DNA from: an uncultured Woeseiaceae bacterium | GTDB taxonomy: Bacteria > Pseudomonadota > Gammaproteobacteria > Steroidobacterales > Woeseiaceae | Direction of reading: 5' to 3' | Length of the DNA stretch: 64,000 bases | Assembly: GCA_947258565.1 (NCBI GenBank) | Contig: CAMYJB010000001.1 | Span: 124,001-188,000, forward strand | Shown: positions 20,815 to 29,071 of the stretch, in pieces | Position numbering within the stretch: position 1 is the first letter of the stretch | Layout of the letters: each line of letters starts with the position of its first letter | Position numbers and translations under genes: made by a program | The notes under the pieces: model-generated | Database searches by the model: none | What the model saw: only the letters and a program-made list of their open reading frames with translations | What the model was told of the DNA's origin: nothing

Positions 20815-21807
20815 ATGACATCGATGACTGATACGCTCCGGGACGCGGTGCCTGGCCTGCTGCTCAGCGCGACCATCGCACTTGCCGTGCGTTTCGTCAG
20901 CGACGAGCTCGGTGGTCCCGCGATGCTGTATGCCTTGCTGTTCGGGATGGCGTTCAACTTCCTCACCGAGGATGAGCGTTTTGCGCGCGGCATTCGTTTT
21001 GCCAGCCGCCATATTCTAAGGTTCGGAGTCGCGTTACTGGGGATACGCATCACAACGACCGAGGTCATGGATCTCGGCTGGCCGGCGCTCGCCCTTATCG
21101 TAGCGGCTGTGGTTGTGACTATCCTGATTGGCGTATTGATCGGACGTGCCGGCGGCCTTAAAAACGACCAGTCCATCCTCTCGGCCGGTGCGGTGGCTAT
21201 CTGCGGCGCATCCGCTGCCCTTGCAATCGCGTCGGTATTGCCGTCGCACAAAGACCATGAACGCAACACGATTCTGACCGTTGCCGGCGTTACCGCGCTC
21301 AGCACGGTCGCCATGGTCGTTTACCCGGTGCTCGTTTCTTACCTCCAGTACGACGACGTTACGGCAGGGGTGTTTCTCGGTGCGACCATTCACGATGTTG
21401 CGCAGGTGGTCGGCGCGGGTTACATCATCTCCGACCAGGCGGGCGAGATTTCCACGCTCGTGAAACTCATTCGTGTCGCCTGCCTCGTGCCGGTGGTTAT
21501 CGTCATCTCGCTGGTGATGCACCGGCGGCGATCCGCGGATGCGGCCGGGGAACCGCTGCTGCCATGGTTTCTCGTGATTTTCGTCGTGCTCGTAATCGTC
21601 AACAGTCTTGGCTGGGTTCCTGCACAGGCGCATACTGTTCTGACGCCGGTGTCGAGCTGGTCGTTGCTCACGGCCGTCGCGGCTCTCGGGGTCAAAACCT
21701 CGCTCAAGTCCCTGGCCGAAGTCGGCCCTGCGCCCGTTGGCGTGATGCTGGCTCAGACGGTCGTTCTTGCGTTGTTTGTGATGGGTGGCGTCGCGCTGAT
21801 CCGGTAG
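20815..21807 (+). CDS. YeiH-family putative sulfate exporter
   Basis: Integral membrane protein of 330 residues with about ten hydrophobic segments; family features include LYALLFGMAFNFL, the RFGVALLGIRIT segment, LSAGAVAICGASAALAIA and TIHDVAQVVGAGY. The YeiH/PSE family is annotated as putative sulfate exporters, with weak experimental basis. sat begins 52 bp downstream on the same strand, which supports a link to sulfate or sulfite handling. Two ATGs at 20815 and 20824 are equally plausible starts. Confidence 0.88.
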   Translation: MTSMTDTLRDAVPGLLLSATIALAVRFVSDELGGPAMLYALLFGMAFNFLTEDERFARGIRFASRHILRFGVALLGIRITTTEVMDLGWPALALIVAAVVVTILIGVLIGRAGGLKNDQSILSAGAVAICGASAALAIASVLPSHKDHERNTILTVAGVTALSTVAMVVYPVLVSYLQYDDVTAGVFLGATIHDVAQVVGAGYIISDQAGEISTLVKLIRVACLVPVVIVISLVMHRRRSADAAGEPLLPWFLVIFVVLVIVNSLGWVPAQAHTVLTPVSSWSLLTAVAALGVKTSLKSLAEVGPAPVGVMLAQTVVLALFVMGGVALIR

Positions 21808-21859
21808 TCAGCTGCGAGGTGAGACGCTCCATCGATTTTTCTGAGAAGAGGATGCACAG

Positions 21860-23047
21860 ATGTCGAACCTGGTTCCGCCGCACGGCGCCGACTCGCTGAA
21901 ACCACTGCTGCTGCCGGAAACCGAGAGAGCAGAGGAGGCAAAACGCGCCGCAAGATTGACGCAGGTCCCGCTGTCGAGCCGCGAGGTTTCCGACCTTTTC
22001 ATGCTCGGCATGGGCGCCTACACGCCGCTCGACGGTTTCATGGGCGAGACGGACTGGCGCGGTTGCTGCGAACATATGACGCTCTCCAGCGGGATCTTCT
22101 GGCCGATCCCGATCACGCTGTCCTGTGCGCAGGATCTGGGCGACAGCATCGGCATCGGCGAGGACGTGGCGCTGACGGACGGGGAAAATGGCGAATTGCT
22201 GGGAATCCTGACCGTCGAAGAGAAATACGGCATCGATCGGGAATTCGAGTGCTCACAGGTATTCCGCACCACCGATACGGCGCACCCGGGCGTGGACAAG
22301 GTCATGCAGCAGGGACCCGTCAATCTGGGCGGTCCGGTTCGCACGCTATCCGAAGGGCATTTCCCCGAGACTTACGCCGGGTTTTACCATCGTCCGGCGG
22401 AGACGCGCGCGTTATTCCAGGAACGCGGCTGGTCGAAAGTGGCCGCATTTCAGACGCGCAACCCGATGCACCGCAGCCACGAGCACCTGGCGAAGATCGC
22501 GATCGAGATCTGCGATGGCGTCCTGATCCACCAGGTCCTCGGTGCCCTGAAGCCCGGTGATATTCCCGCCGAGGTGCGGGTGAAGGCGATCGACGCTCTC
22601 GTCAATCATTATTTTGTGCACGGCACCATCCTGCAGGCCGGCTACCCGATTGAAATGCGCTACGCCGGCCCGCGCGAAGCGCTGCTGCACGCGGTCTTGC
22701 GACAAAACTTCGGTTGTTCCCACCAGATAGTCGGGCGCGACCATGCCGGCGTCGGGGATTTCTATGGTCCCTTCGATGCGCACCACATCTTCGATACGCT
22801 CGAAGCGGGCAGCCTCAAGACCGAGCCGCTGAAAATCGATATCACGTTCTACTGTTACACCTGCGGCGGCATGGCGACCGGAAAAACCTGCCCTCACGAA
22901 GCCAGTGACCGGCTGGCGATCTCCGGTACCAAGCTCAGGGAGATGTTCGCCAGCGGCGAGTCGATTCCGCCCGAGTTCAGCCGTAGCGAGGTCGTTGCCG
23001 TGCTAAGGGACTATTACGATGGGGTCGGCGGTCAGGCTTCTGATTGA
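21860..23047 (+). CDS. sat: Sulfate adenylyltransferase (dissimilatory-type, monomeric Sat)
   Basis: Interconverts sulfate plus ATP with APS plus pyrophosphate. The 395-residue protein is the Sat/MET3-like family used in dissimilatory sulfur metabolism, not the CysDN type. It contains [14 protein letters not shown] (nucleotide-binding, HxxH type), [33 protein letters not shown] and the CxxC...C...H zinc motif in [15 protein letters not shown]. In sulfur oxidisers it makes ATP from APS. Here the next gene is a truncated aprM-like remnant and no aprBA is seen, so a complete APS pathway is not encoded at this locus. Confidence 0.95.
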   Translation: MSNLVPPHGADSLKPLLLPETERAEEAKRAARLTQVPLSSREVSDLFMLGMGAYTPLDGFMGETDWRGCCEHMTLSSGIFWPIPITLSCAQDLGDSIGIGEDVALTDGENGELLGILTVEEKYGIDREFECSQVFRTTDTAHPGVDKVMQQGPVNLGGPVRTLSEGHFPETYAGFYHRPAETRALFQERGWSKVAAFQTRNPMHRSHEHLAKIAIEICDGVLIHQVLGALKPGDIPAEVRVKAIDALVNHYFVHGTILQAGYPIEMRYAGPREALLHAVLRQNFGCSHQIVGRDHAGVGDFYGPFDAHHIFDTLEAGSLKTEPLKIDITFYCYTCGGMATGKTCPHEASDRLAISGTKLREMFASGESIPPEFSRSEVVAVLRDYYDGVGGQASD

Positions 23048-23115
23048 CACGGGCACCGGATACGTATTACAAATTAGAAAAATCGAATATTCTCATGTCG
23101 GCCGGTCGGCGGTTG

Positions 23116-23150
23116 ATTGACGCGGGCTGCAGGGGTGCCTCCGTGTCAAT
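23116..23150. other. Inverted repeat between sat and the aprM-like remnant
   Basis: ATTGACGCGG and CCGTGTCAAT form a 10-bp stem with one mismatch and a 15-base loop. A further direct copy, ATTGACACGG, overlaps the end of sat at 23043-23052. No T-run follows. Function unknown. Confidence 0.4.
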
Positions 23151-23255
23151 CGTCACAATTACGCATTGCGCCGAGTACCGGAAAAGCGCTCTACAAGGGT
23201 CAGCCAGGTCGTTGGGCAGCAAGTCGAAAACAACCGGCTAATTTGGGGAAAATTG

Positions 23256-23584
23256 ATGTTTACGAGCAATCCCTTCGCCGAGCTCTCGGCGTTCATTTCA
23301 CCCGCGGTAATGCAGACCTACGTCATTGTCATGGTCATCCTCGTGGCGGCTGGCACGATCTATGACGTTCTGCACAAGAAGAGTGCCCGGTATTTTCGGC
23401 GAAACATGCAGAAATCAAGAGCCCGGGGCAGCGCGATCGGCGGCGGCGAAATGGTGTCGATGGCGATCAAGACGGCCGTTGTCGACGTCGCGACCTCGGG
23501 CATTGCTTCACGGTCTCCCGTTTCGATCGGGCGTCCGACAGCTGGGATCTCGAGAAAGCCCCCGTCTATCACATCGTCGACTAA
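23256..23584 (+). pseudogene. Truncated aprM-like gene fused to an unrelated 3' tail
   Basis: An ATG at 23256 preceded by GGGGAAAATTG opens a protein whose first 82 residues (FTSNPFAELSAFISPAVM, one membrane segment YVIVMVILVAAGTIYDVL, then IGGGEMVSMAIKTAVVDV) look like the N-terminus of the membrane anchor AprM that follows sat in sulfur oxidisers such as Allochromatium. After VDVATSG (about base 23501) the similarity stops: the same frame gives a Ser/Pro-rich tail ending at 23600, whereas another frame reads FTVSRFDRASDSWDLEKAP and ends at 23584, like the C-terminus of a different gene. A deletion that removed the rest of aprM and probably aprBA explains this. The AprM assignment is from memory of the family. 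Confidence 0.6.
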
Positions 23585-23593
23585 GAGCTGCTA

Positions 23594-24397
23594 TTGCTAA
23601 TCGCGCAGATCAGCGATACGCACATACTCGCGCCGGCATCGGACCAACCCACAGCAGAACTGCGGGCCGAGTGCCTGCGGCGAGCGGTCGCGGATATCAA
23701 CGGGCAGAAGCCGGATGCCGTCGTGTTCACCGGCGATACGACGCAGCACGGCTCGCCGGAGGAGTACGCGCTCCTGCGCGAGCTGCTGGCGCCGCTGGCT
23801 GCGCCGCTCTATCTCGTGCCGGGAAATCGCGACGACAAGGACACGCTCCGCGTCGCATTCAGCGATCACCCGTACCTGCCCGGCAGCGGTAATTTCCTGC
23901 ACTATGCGGTCGAGGAGCACTCTGTCCGTCTCGTTGCGATCGACTCGACCTCCCCGAGAGAACGAAAAGGCCGATTCTGCGCCCGGCGCCAGGCTTGGCT
24001 CGACGAGGTGCTGAGCGAGCAGCCCGAACGACCCACGCTGCTTTTCATACACCATCCTCCCTTCGATGTCGGCGATCACTATGTCGGTGGTTACCGCCGG
24101 CCGGAAGAGGCAGCTGCACTTGCTGATATCGTCGGTCGCCATCCGCAGGTTATCGGGTTGCTCTGCGGCCACGTGCATTGGCCGGTCGAGATTCGCTGGG
24201 CAGGTACAGAGGCCCGCATCATGCCGAGTATTGCGGTCGACGTCCGCAAGGGTATCGACGAGACCGAGGCCAAGGGGCGGCCAATCTACTTTCTTCACCG
24301 CCTTCTGGGCGCGATCGCCATCGTCAGCGACACGAGGATGGTTAGCGACCCGACCGGCAAGATAGGGGACAGTGACTTAAAGTGCCAGGCGAGATAG
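23594..24397 (+). CDS. Metallophosphoesterase (CpdA/Icc-like)
   Basis: Calcineurin-like phosphoesterase of 267 residues. All metal-binding blocks are present: QISDTHI, FTGDTT, VPGNRD (GNR in place of the usual GNH), HHPP and GHVHWP. This matches the CpdA/Icc class of cyclic-nucleotide phosphodiesterases, but substrate is unproven. Translation appears to start at TTG 23594, nine bases after the stop of the orphan tail. The last ten or so residues (ending DSDLKCQAR) are encoded by the left arm of a palindromic repeat, so the native C-terminus was probably replaced. Confidence 0.85.
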   Translation: MLIAQISDTHILAPASDQPTAELRAECLRRAVADINGQKPDAVVFTGDTTQHGSPEEYALLRELLAPLAAPLYLVPGNRDDKDTLRVAFSDHPYLPGSGNFLHYAVEEHSVRLVAIDSTSPRERKGRFCARRQAWLDEVLSEQPERPTLLFIHHPPFDVGDHYVGGYRRPEEAAALADIVGRHPQVIGLLCGHVHWPVEIRWAGTEARIMPSIAVDVRKGIDETEAKGRPIYFLHRLLGAIAIVSDTRMVSDPTGKIGDSDLKCQAR

Positions 24398-24437
24398 AAA
24401 TAACCGATTTCGCCTGGCACTTTAAGTCACTGTCCCC
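24365..24437. repeat. Palindromic repeat, compact version (copy B)
   Basis: Two perfect 28-base inverted arms (24365-24392 and 24410-24437) enclose a 17-base loop. The arms start GGGGACAGTGACTTAAAG, almost identical to copy A at 19548. The left arm supplies the last codons and stop of the upstream phosphoesterase. As RNA it would fold into a very stable hairpin and could act as a transcription stop. Confidence 0.85.
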
Positions 24438-24455
24438 TTAATATGTGAAGCACGA

Positions 24456-24779
24456 ATGGGCAGCATCGCAATTATCACGACGACGGACAGCCTCGACGAG
24501 GCGCGCTCGATTGCGTCTGCGTTAGTGGAGCGGAAACTCGCGGCCTGCGCACAGATCTCGTCAATACAAAGCTACTATCGCTGGGAGGAGGCCGTTCAGA
24601 ATGACGAGGAATTCCGTCTTCTGATCAAGACTACGGATGACCGTTATGCGGACGTGGAGGCCGCGATTCTGGAGCTACATTCTTACGATCTGCCCGCCAT
24701 AGTTGCTTTCGATATCACGCAGATTTATGGGCCTTACGCCGAATGGGTGGCTGATGCAACAAGGGGACAGCGACCCTGA
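24456..24779 (+). CDS. cutA: Divalent-cation tolerance protein CutA
   Basis: Small trimeric cytoplasmic protein of 107 residues linked to copper tolerance; its molecular function is unsettled. Family motifs: ITTTDSLDEARSIASALVERKLAACAQI in shorter pieces TTDSLDEARSIA and LAACAQI, then YYRWEE, EEFRLLIKT and the SYDLPAIVAFDI strand. It begins 18 bp after repeat copy B. Its final residues (RGQRP) are encoded by repeat copy C, which overlaps the stop codon. Confidence 0.93.
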   Translation: MGSIAIITTTDSLDEARSIASALVERKLAACAQISSIQSYYRWEEAVQNDEEFRLLIKTTDDRYADVEAAILELHSYDLPAIVAFDITQIYGPYAEWVADATRGQRP

Positions 24780-24810
24780 TTTACGGAGTTAAGGTCACTG
24801 TCCCCTTTTT
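24761..24810 (+). repeat. Palindromic repeat, degenerate copy C, with terminator form
   Basis: Arms AAGGGGACAGCGACC (24761-24775) and GGTCACTGTCCCCTT (24793-24807) pair over 15 bases with one G-T wobble and are followed by TTT, giving the shape of a rho-independent terminator. The GGGGACAG core matches copies A and B but the inner AAGTGCCAG part is missing. The left arm overlaps the cutA 3' end. Confidence 0.75.
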
Positions 24811-24829
24811 GATCTAGAGTAGGGCGACC

Positions 24830-25459
24830 ATGTCTCGTGACACCAGACACCGGATTCTCGTTGCCAGTCTCCTGCTGTTCAATGAACACGGGGTGCCGCG
24901 CACGACCATCAACGAAATCGCGGACGAGATCGATATCAGCCCGGGCAACCTGCATTATCACTTTCGCAAAAAAGAGGACATCGTCGACGCGCTGACGGCT
25001 GAATTCCAGGCCGACGCGCGCAAGGTGTTGCATCCGCCGGAGAGTGGCACCCTGTCGCTCGACGACTTCTGGTGGTTCCTGCATCACCTGCTGGAACTGA
25101 AGGGGGCGTATCGTTTTATGCTCACCGACACGGAGGTCCTCGCCGACGAGTATCCGAAGGTTGCTCGGGCCTTACGGCACTTCGCGAGAGCAGTCAATGC
25201 GGCTTTCGAGTTGTATCTGCTCGGTCTGGTACAGAGCGGCTATCTGAATGCAGATATGCCGGGCGTAAAGAGCGCCGCCAGAAATGTCGCCATCATCGCG
25301 CTCATGTCCGAGCGCTTCGACGCGTTGGTTGAATCAGGTTCGGAGGCGGATGATGCAGCAATCGGCGTCGCGCGATCGATCCTTGGCCTGTTGAAACCGC
25401 TCGCCACCGCGGAGGCGGCGAGCCACCTGGAAGAACTGGCCACTCACTACGCGGAGTGA
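24830..25459 (+). CDS. TetR-family transcriptional regulator
   Basis: A 209-residue repressor-type protein. The N-terminal helix-turn-helix reads TTINEIADEIDISPGNLHYHFRKKEDI, in standard TetR form (pieces TTINEIADEI and GNLHYHFRKKEDI). The C-terminal ligand domain has the look of the AcrR/PhaD-like group. It is convergent with the phasin gene 19 bp away, so control of PHA or lipid storage is a reasonable guess but not shown by the sequence. Confidence 0.9.
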   Translation: MSRDTRHRILVASLLLFNEHGVPRTTINEIADEIDISPGNLHYHFRKKEDIVDALTAEFQADARKVLHPPESGTLSLDDFWWFLHHLLELKGAYRFMLTDTEVLADEYPKVARALRHFARAVNAAFELYLLGLVQSGYLNADMPGVKSAARNVAIIALMSERFDALVESGSEADDAAIGVARSILGLLKPLATAEAASHLEELATHYAE

Positions 25460-25467
25460 GTGGCCAG
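25436..25467. terminator. Hairpin between convergent tetR and phasin genes
   Basis: A perfect 13-bp stem (CTGGCCACTCACT / AGTGAGTGGCCAG, 6-base loop) spans the tetR stop codon in the short gap between the convergent genes. No T-run follows, so intrinsic termination would be weak. Confidence 0.45.
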
Positions 25468-25477
25468 GAAGTCGCTA

Positions 25478-25990
25478 TCAGGCAGCCTTCGTTTCAGATG
25501 CTGCGGCTGGCTTTGCGGCCGCTGCCTTCTTTGCCGGAGCCTTCTTGCTTGCAGCCTTTTTGGCCACAGGCTTTTTCGCCTTCGGCTCGATCGCCCTCAT
25601 GATCTTGTCGAGCTTTTTGTTGATCTTGTCGATATCGCTCTTGCTCGGAACATACAGGCGGTCCATTGCGCCGGCAACGCGCTTGTCAAAAGCACTCTGC
25701 AGCTTGTCGAGCCCGGAACGATCGCGGACCCGGTCGAGCAGGCCTTCAGCCTTCGACTCGGCGTCGTCCCGCATCTCGCGGACGGAGTCCTGGACGTCGT
25801 CGATCAGCCTCTCGGTCTTCTTCGAGGCTTCCTTGCGGAATTTCTCGCCGTCCTTCACCAGCGTATCGAATGTCTCGGAACCCATTTTCTGGGCGTTGGC
25901 GAATGCACCGAGGCCCGCCAGGAATACATTGTCCAGCTGCTCGGTAAATTCACTAACTCTTTGTTTTGCCTTACTTTCTTTCTTCGCCAT
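25478..25990 (-). CDS. Phasin-family PHA granule-associated protein
   Basis: A 170-residue protein with an amphipathic helical phasin domain (about residues 8-125; FTEQLDNVFLAGLGAFANAQ, TFDTLVKDGEKFRKEASK) and a basic, histone H1-like tail of repeated AAKK/KKA units (KKPVAKKAASKKAPAKKAAA). This is the PhaF/PhaI architecture: the phasin domain coats polyhydroxyalkanoate granules and the basic tail binds DNA. No PHA synthase is in the window. The ATG at 25988-25990 follows GAGGAGAAAACC, a strong ribosome site. Confidence 0.88.
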   Translation of the reverse strand: MAKKESKAKQRVSEFTEQLDNVFLAGLGAFANAQKMGSETFDTLVKDGEKFRKEASKKTERLIDDVQDSVREMRDDAESKAEGLLDRVRDRSGLDKLQSAFDKRVAGAMDRLYVPSKSDIDKINKKLDKIMRAIEPKAKKPVAKKAASKKAPAKKAAAAKPAAASETKAA

Positions 25991-26071
25991 GGTTTTCTCC
26001 TCAGCACAGTTAATTGCGAATTATGGGAACTGTAGCTCGCAAAATTAGGGCCTTCATACTAAATTGAGCGA

Positions 26072-27544
26072 ATGATTCTCTCGGCAACAAGGCGCCTGCA
26101 GGCGGCCATGAACGAGGCCCAAAGCTACGAGGAGTGGCGGCAGGCGGCGATCGCGCATGACAAGGCCACCGGCATACACGAGTGGGCGGAATCGGACGAG
26201 TCGAAGTACTTCGATTACGTATCCATCAGGCGGCGGCTCGAAAGGCTGCGCAAGCTCCGTGCGTCCGGCGACCATGCGCGTCTGCTATATGCTCTGAACG
26301 AGGGCATTCACGGCAACATCGACGGTATCGGGCGCCGCGCGCTCTATGGCAAGGCGAAGTTCGGTACCAAACGGCTGATCAAGGACTACGTCAACGAAGT
26401 CGTCAGCGCGCTCGAACTGCTTGCGAGCGAAGACGCCGAGGACATCCCGTTCGACGATCGGCTGGATTTCTTTCGCCGGGCCCAGCATTGCTACGGCTGT
26501 TCCGCTTTCGTGATGAGCGGGGCCGGTTCGCTGTTGTTCTTCCACATTGGCGCCGTGAAAGCGATGTGGCTCGAGGGCATTCTGCCCGACGTCCTGTCCG
26601 GCAGCAGCGGCGGGGCCATCGTCGGCAGCCTGGTCGGCACCTATGAAAGCAAAGATGTCGGGAAGCTGTTCGAACCCGGCAACCTTGTGCACGAAATCGA
26701 GCGCGACAATGGGCTGTGGCGATACTTCGACATGTTCCGGCCCGAGGTAGCCTCTATCGACGAGGTATACGGAGCGCTCGAACGGTTACTGCCGGACCTG
26801 ACATTCCTGGAAGCGTTCCAGCGAACCGGCCGGCACATGAATGTCTCCATTGCTGCTGCGGAGAAGCACCAGACCTCGCGCCTGTTGAATGCGATCACGA
26901 CGCCGAACGTGTGCGTGCGCGAGGCCGTGATGGCATCTGCTGCAGTACCCGGCTTCTATCCGCCGGTGAGGCTAATGGCCAGGGACGACACGGGTAAGAA
27001 GCAGCCATACCTGAAATCGCGCCGCTGGGTCGACGGCTCGATCAGTGATGACTTGCCGGCCAAGCGTCTGACCAGGATCTACGGCGTGAACCACTTCATC
27101 GTGAGCCAGGTCAATCCGCACGTATTCCCTTTTGTCACCGATACGCGGCGCGGCACTGATCCGCTCTCTATAATGAAAGCCGCGGGTAGCCGCACGGCGC
27201 GCGAATGGCTCAACGCCGGCGCGACCCTGTTCGAAAAGCCGCTCTCGTGGAACCCGACGCTCAACAGGCTCACGAACGCGGGCCTGAGCATCATCAACCA
27301 GGACTATATCGGCGACATCAATATCCTGCCCGACAGGTTGCTTTTCAATCCGCTCAAGTTGCTTGCGCACCGCTCCGTCGAGGAAGTAATCGAACTGATC
27401 GCGATGGGCGAGCGAGCAACGTGGCCGAAGATAGAGATGATCCGGGTCCAGACGAGGATTGGCCGAACACTCGACCGTATCGTAGGACAGCTCGATCACG
27501 GCGCGCCCAAATTGAGCGGATCGACGGTGCGGCGCGCCGGTTGA
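26072..27544 (+). CDS. Patatin-like phospholipase with DUF3336 domain
   Basis: A 490-residue protein. The N-terminal 120 residues match the DUF3336 region found on TGL-type triacylglycerol lipases, followed by a patatin domain: oxyanion loop near SGAGSLLFFHIGAV, nucleophile elbow GSSGG (Ser179) and the catalytic Asp in WVDGSISDDLP at about residue 316. The combination suggests lipolysis of stored neutral lipid or phospholipid. It lies between the phasin and the WS/DGAT acyltransferase genes, fitting a storage-lipid turnover role. Confidence 0.9.
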   Translation: MILSATRRLQAAMNEAQSYEEWRQAAIAHDKATGIHEWAESDESKYFDYVSIRRRLERLRKLRASGDHARLLYALNEGIHGNIDGIGRRALYGKAKFGTKRLIKDYVNEVVSALELLASEDAEDIPFDDRLDFFRRAQHCYGCSAFVMSGAGSLLFFHIGAVKAMWLEGILPDVLSGSSGGAIVGSLVGTYESKDVGKLFEPGNLVHEIERDNGLWRYFDMFRPEVASIDEVYGALERLLPDLTFLEAFQRTGRHMNVSIAAAEKHQTSRLLNAITTPNVCVREAVMASAAVPGFYPPVRLMARDDTGKKQPYLKSRRWVDGSISDDLPAKRLTRIYGVNHFIVSQVNPHVFPFVTDTRRGTDPLSIMKAAGSRTAREWLNAGATLFEKPLSWNPTLNRLTNAGLSIINQDYIGDINILPDRLLFNPLKLLAHRSVEEVIELIAMGERATWPKIEMIRVQTRIGRTLDRIVGQLDHGAPKLSGSTVRRAG

Positions 27545-27556
27545 CGGCCGTCCGGC

Positions 27557-29059
27557 TCAGGCGGCCGGTGATTCCTTGCTCGCTTTGGTTGACTTGCGCG
27601 CGGTTTTCTTCTTCGCGGTTTTCTTCTTGTTCGCCTTTTTCCTGGGTTTGACCGCGGACTTCAGGCTTGCCACGGCCGTATCGACGCACTCGATGAAAAA
27701 CTCGATGTCGGGCATGAGTTCGCGCGTCGACGTCACATTGAACGTGATCTCACCGTTATAGCTCGGCGTTGCGATGAAGAGCCCCATGCCGTTTACAAGT
27801 GGCGCGAGCCCGTAGGCGCCGACCTGCCGGGCGCCATTCATGTACAGCGGCACCTGCGGTCCGGGAATATTGGAGATAAACAGATTGCACGTGCGCGCTG
27901 CCATGCCAGCACGCAGCACGAGGCGACCCGCAAGAACCTGCGTTGCCGCCGGCACGTGCTGGCTGAGATCGGTCATCAGGCGCGCGGACACACCGGCTTT
28001 GGCTTCCTTGCTGAGTTTTGTCGCCTCGTGAATGCAGCTCAGCCGATCGACGTCATTGCCGACATCGGTGCAAATCGGCACCGTCATCGATGTGACGTTA
28101 TTGCCCGGTGAATCGGGAGCGGCCGTGCTGGATTTGCGTGCATTGATCGGCACCCACGCTACCAGCGATTCATCGGGCAATTCGCTATGGTGCTTGAGGT
28201 AACGACGCAGGGCGCCGCCGCACACGGCCAGTACCACATCGTTGATCGTGCTTCCCGGCACGGCCTGCCTGATGGCTTTGAAGTCGTCCAGCCGGAACGC
28301 CCTGGCGCCGAACATCTTGCGTGGGGATACGACGTGATTGAATCGCGTGTCCGGCACATCCTGCTTGTCTTTCTTCTGGGCGGTCAGCACCTTTTGTGCG
28401 ACGTGATACACGCTCGGCACCGCACGCATGACAGCATCCGTCAGGCCGATCGGCGAGCGAACCGTATGCCAGGCGGCTCGGATGGCCATATCGACGACGC
28501 CCGGCTTCGGGCTGCGCCTTAGCCTTGCCATGTTCAGGGGGACCGCCGGCGTGCCCTTGTTGTCGATGTCCGCCAGGGCGCCGAAGAAGTCGATGATGGC
28601 TTTACCATCGACGGCGGCGTGGTGGATCTTGGTGACAAGCGCGTAGCTTCCCTTCGGTAGCCAGTCGACGTTATCGAGCCCTTCGATGACGTACATTTCC
28701 CAGAGCGGTCGGTTCATGTCGAGCGGCCGCGAGTGATAACGTGCGACGTGGATGCAGAACTGGCGCCAGTCGCCCGGTTCGGGCAGCCGTCCGTGCCGGA
28801 TGTGGTATTCGAGGTCAAAGTGCTCGTCGTCCACCCAGTACGGAAAATCGAGCTCAAGCGGAACGTGCACGAGACGGCGTTTGAACAGCGGACTCATGTG
28901 CAGGCGCCCTTCGACATGGGCGAGTATATCCTTGAAACGCACGACATCGCTGCCGGGTACGGTCGACTGGTCGAAGATTGAAACCGACGTGAGGTGAGTC
29001 AGGTTGTCCGGCGACTCCAGGTAGAGGAACTGGGCGTCCTGCGGGCTAAGTTGATCCAT
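27557..29059 (-). CDS. Wax ester synthase/diacylglycerol acyltransferase (WS/DGAT)
   Basis: Makes wax esters or triacylglycerols from acyl-CoA. The 500-residue protein opens with the family start LSPQDAQFLYLESP, has the catalytic HHAAVDG at about residues 146-152 and the PLW motif (NRPLWEMYVIEGL), and ends with the ISNIPGPQVPLYMNGA region. Unusually, it carries a strongly basic C-terminal tail of about 30 residues (KPRKKANKKKTAKKKTARKS) like that of phasin PhaF. It lies 12 bp after the HAD-PlsC gene and is probably co-transcribed with it. Confidence 0.93.
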   Translation of the reverse strand: MDQLSPQDAQFLYLESPDNLTHLTSVSIFDQSTVPGSDVVRFKDILAHVEGRLHMSPLFKRRLVHVPLELDFPYWVDDEHFDLEYHIRHGRLPEPGDWRQFCIHVARYHSRPLDMNRPLWEMYVIEGLDNVDWLPKGSYALVTKIHHAAVDGKAIIDFFGALADIDNKGTPAVPLNMARLRRSPKPGVVDMAIRAAWHTVRSPIGLTDAVMRAVPSVYHVAQKVLTAQKKDKQDVPDTRFNHVVSPRKMFGARAFRLDDFKAIRQAVPGSTINDVVLAVCGGALRRYLKHHSELPDESLVAWVPINARKSSTAAPDSPGNNVTSMTVPICTDVGNDVDRLSCIHEATKLSKEAKAGVSARLMTDLSQHVPAATQVLAGRLVLRAGMAARTCNLFISNIPGPQVPLYMNGARQVGAYGLAPLVNGMGLFIATPSYNGEITFNVTSTRELMPDIEFFIECVDTAVASLKSAVKPRKKANKKKTAKKKTARKSTKASKESPAA

Positions 29060-29071
29060 ATAGACGGCTCC

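Noticed and set aside
23044-23241. 65-codon frame after sat
   Set aside because: Low-quality composition, no ribosome site, and it overlaps the inverted repeats at 23116-23150.
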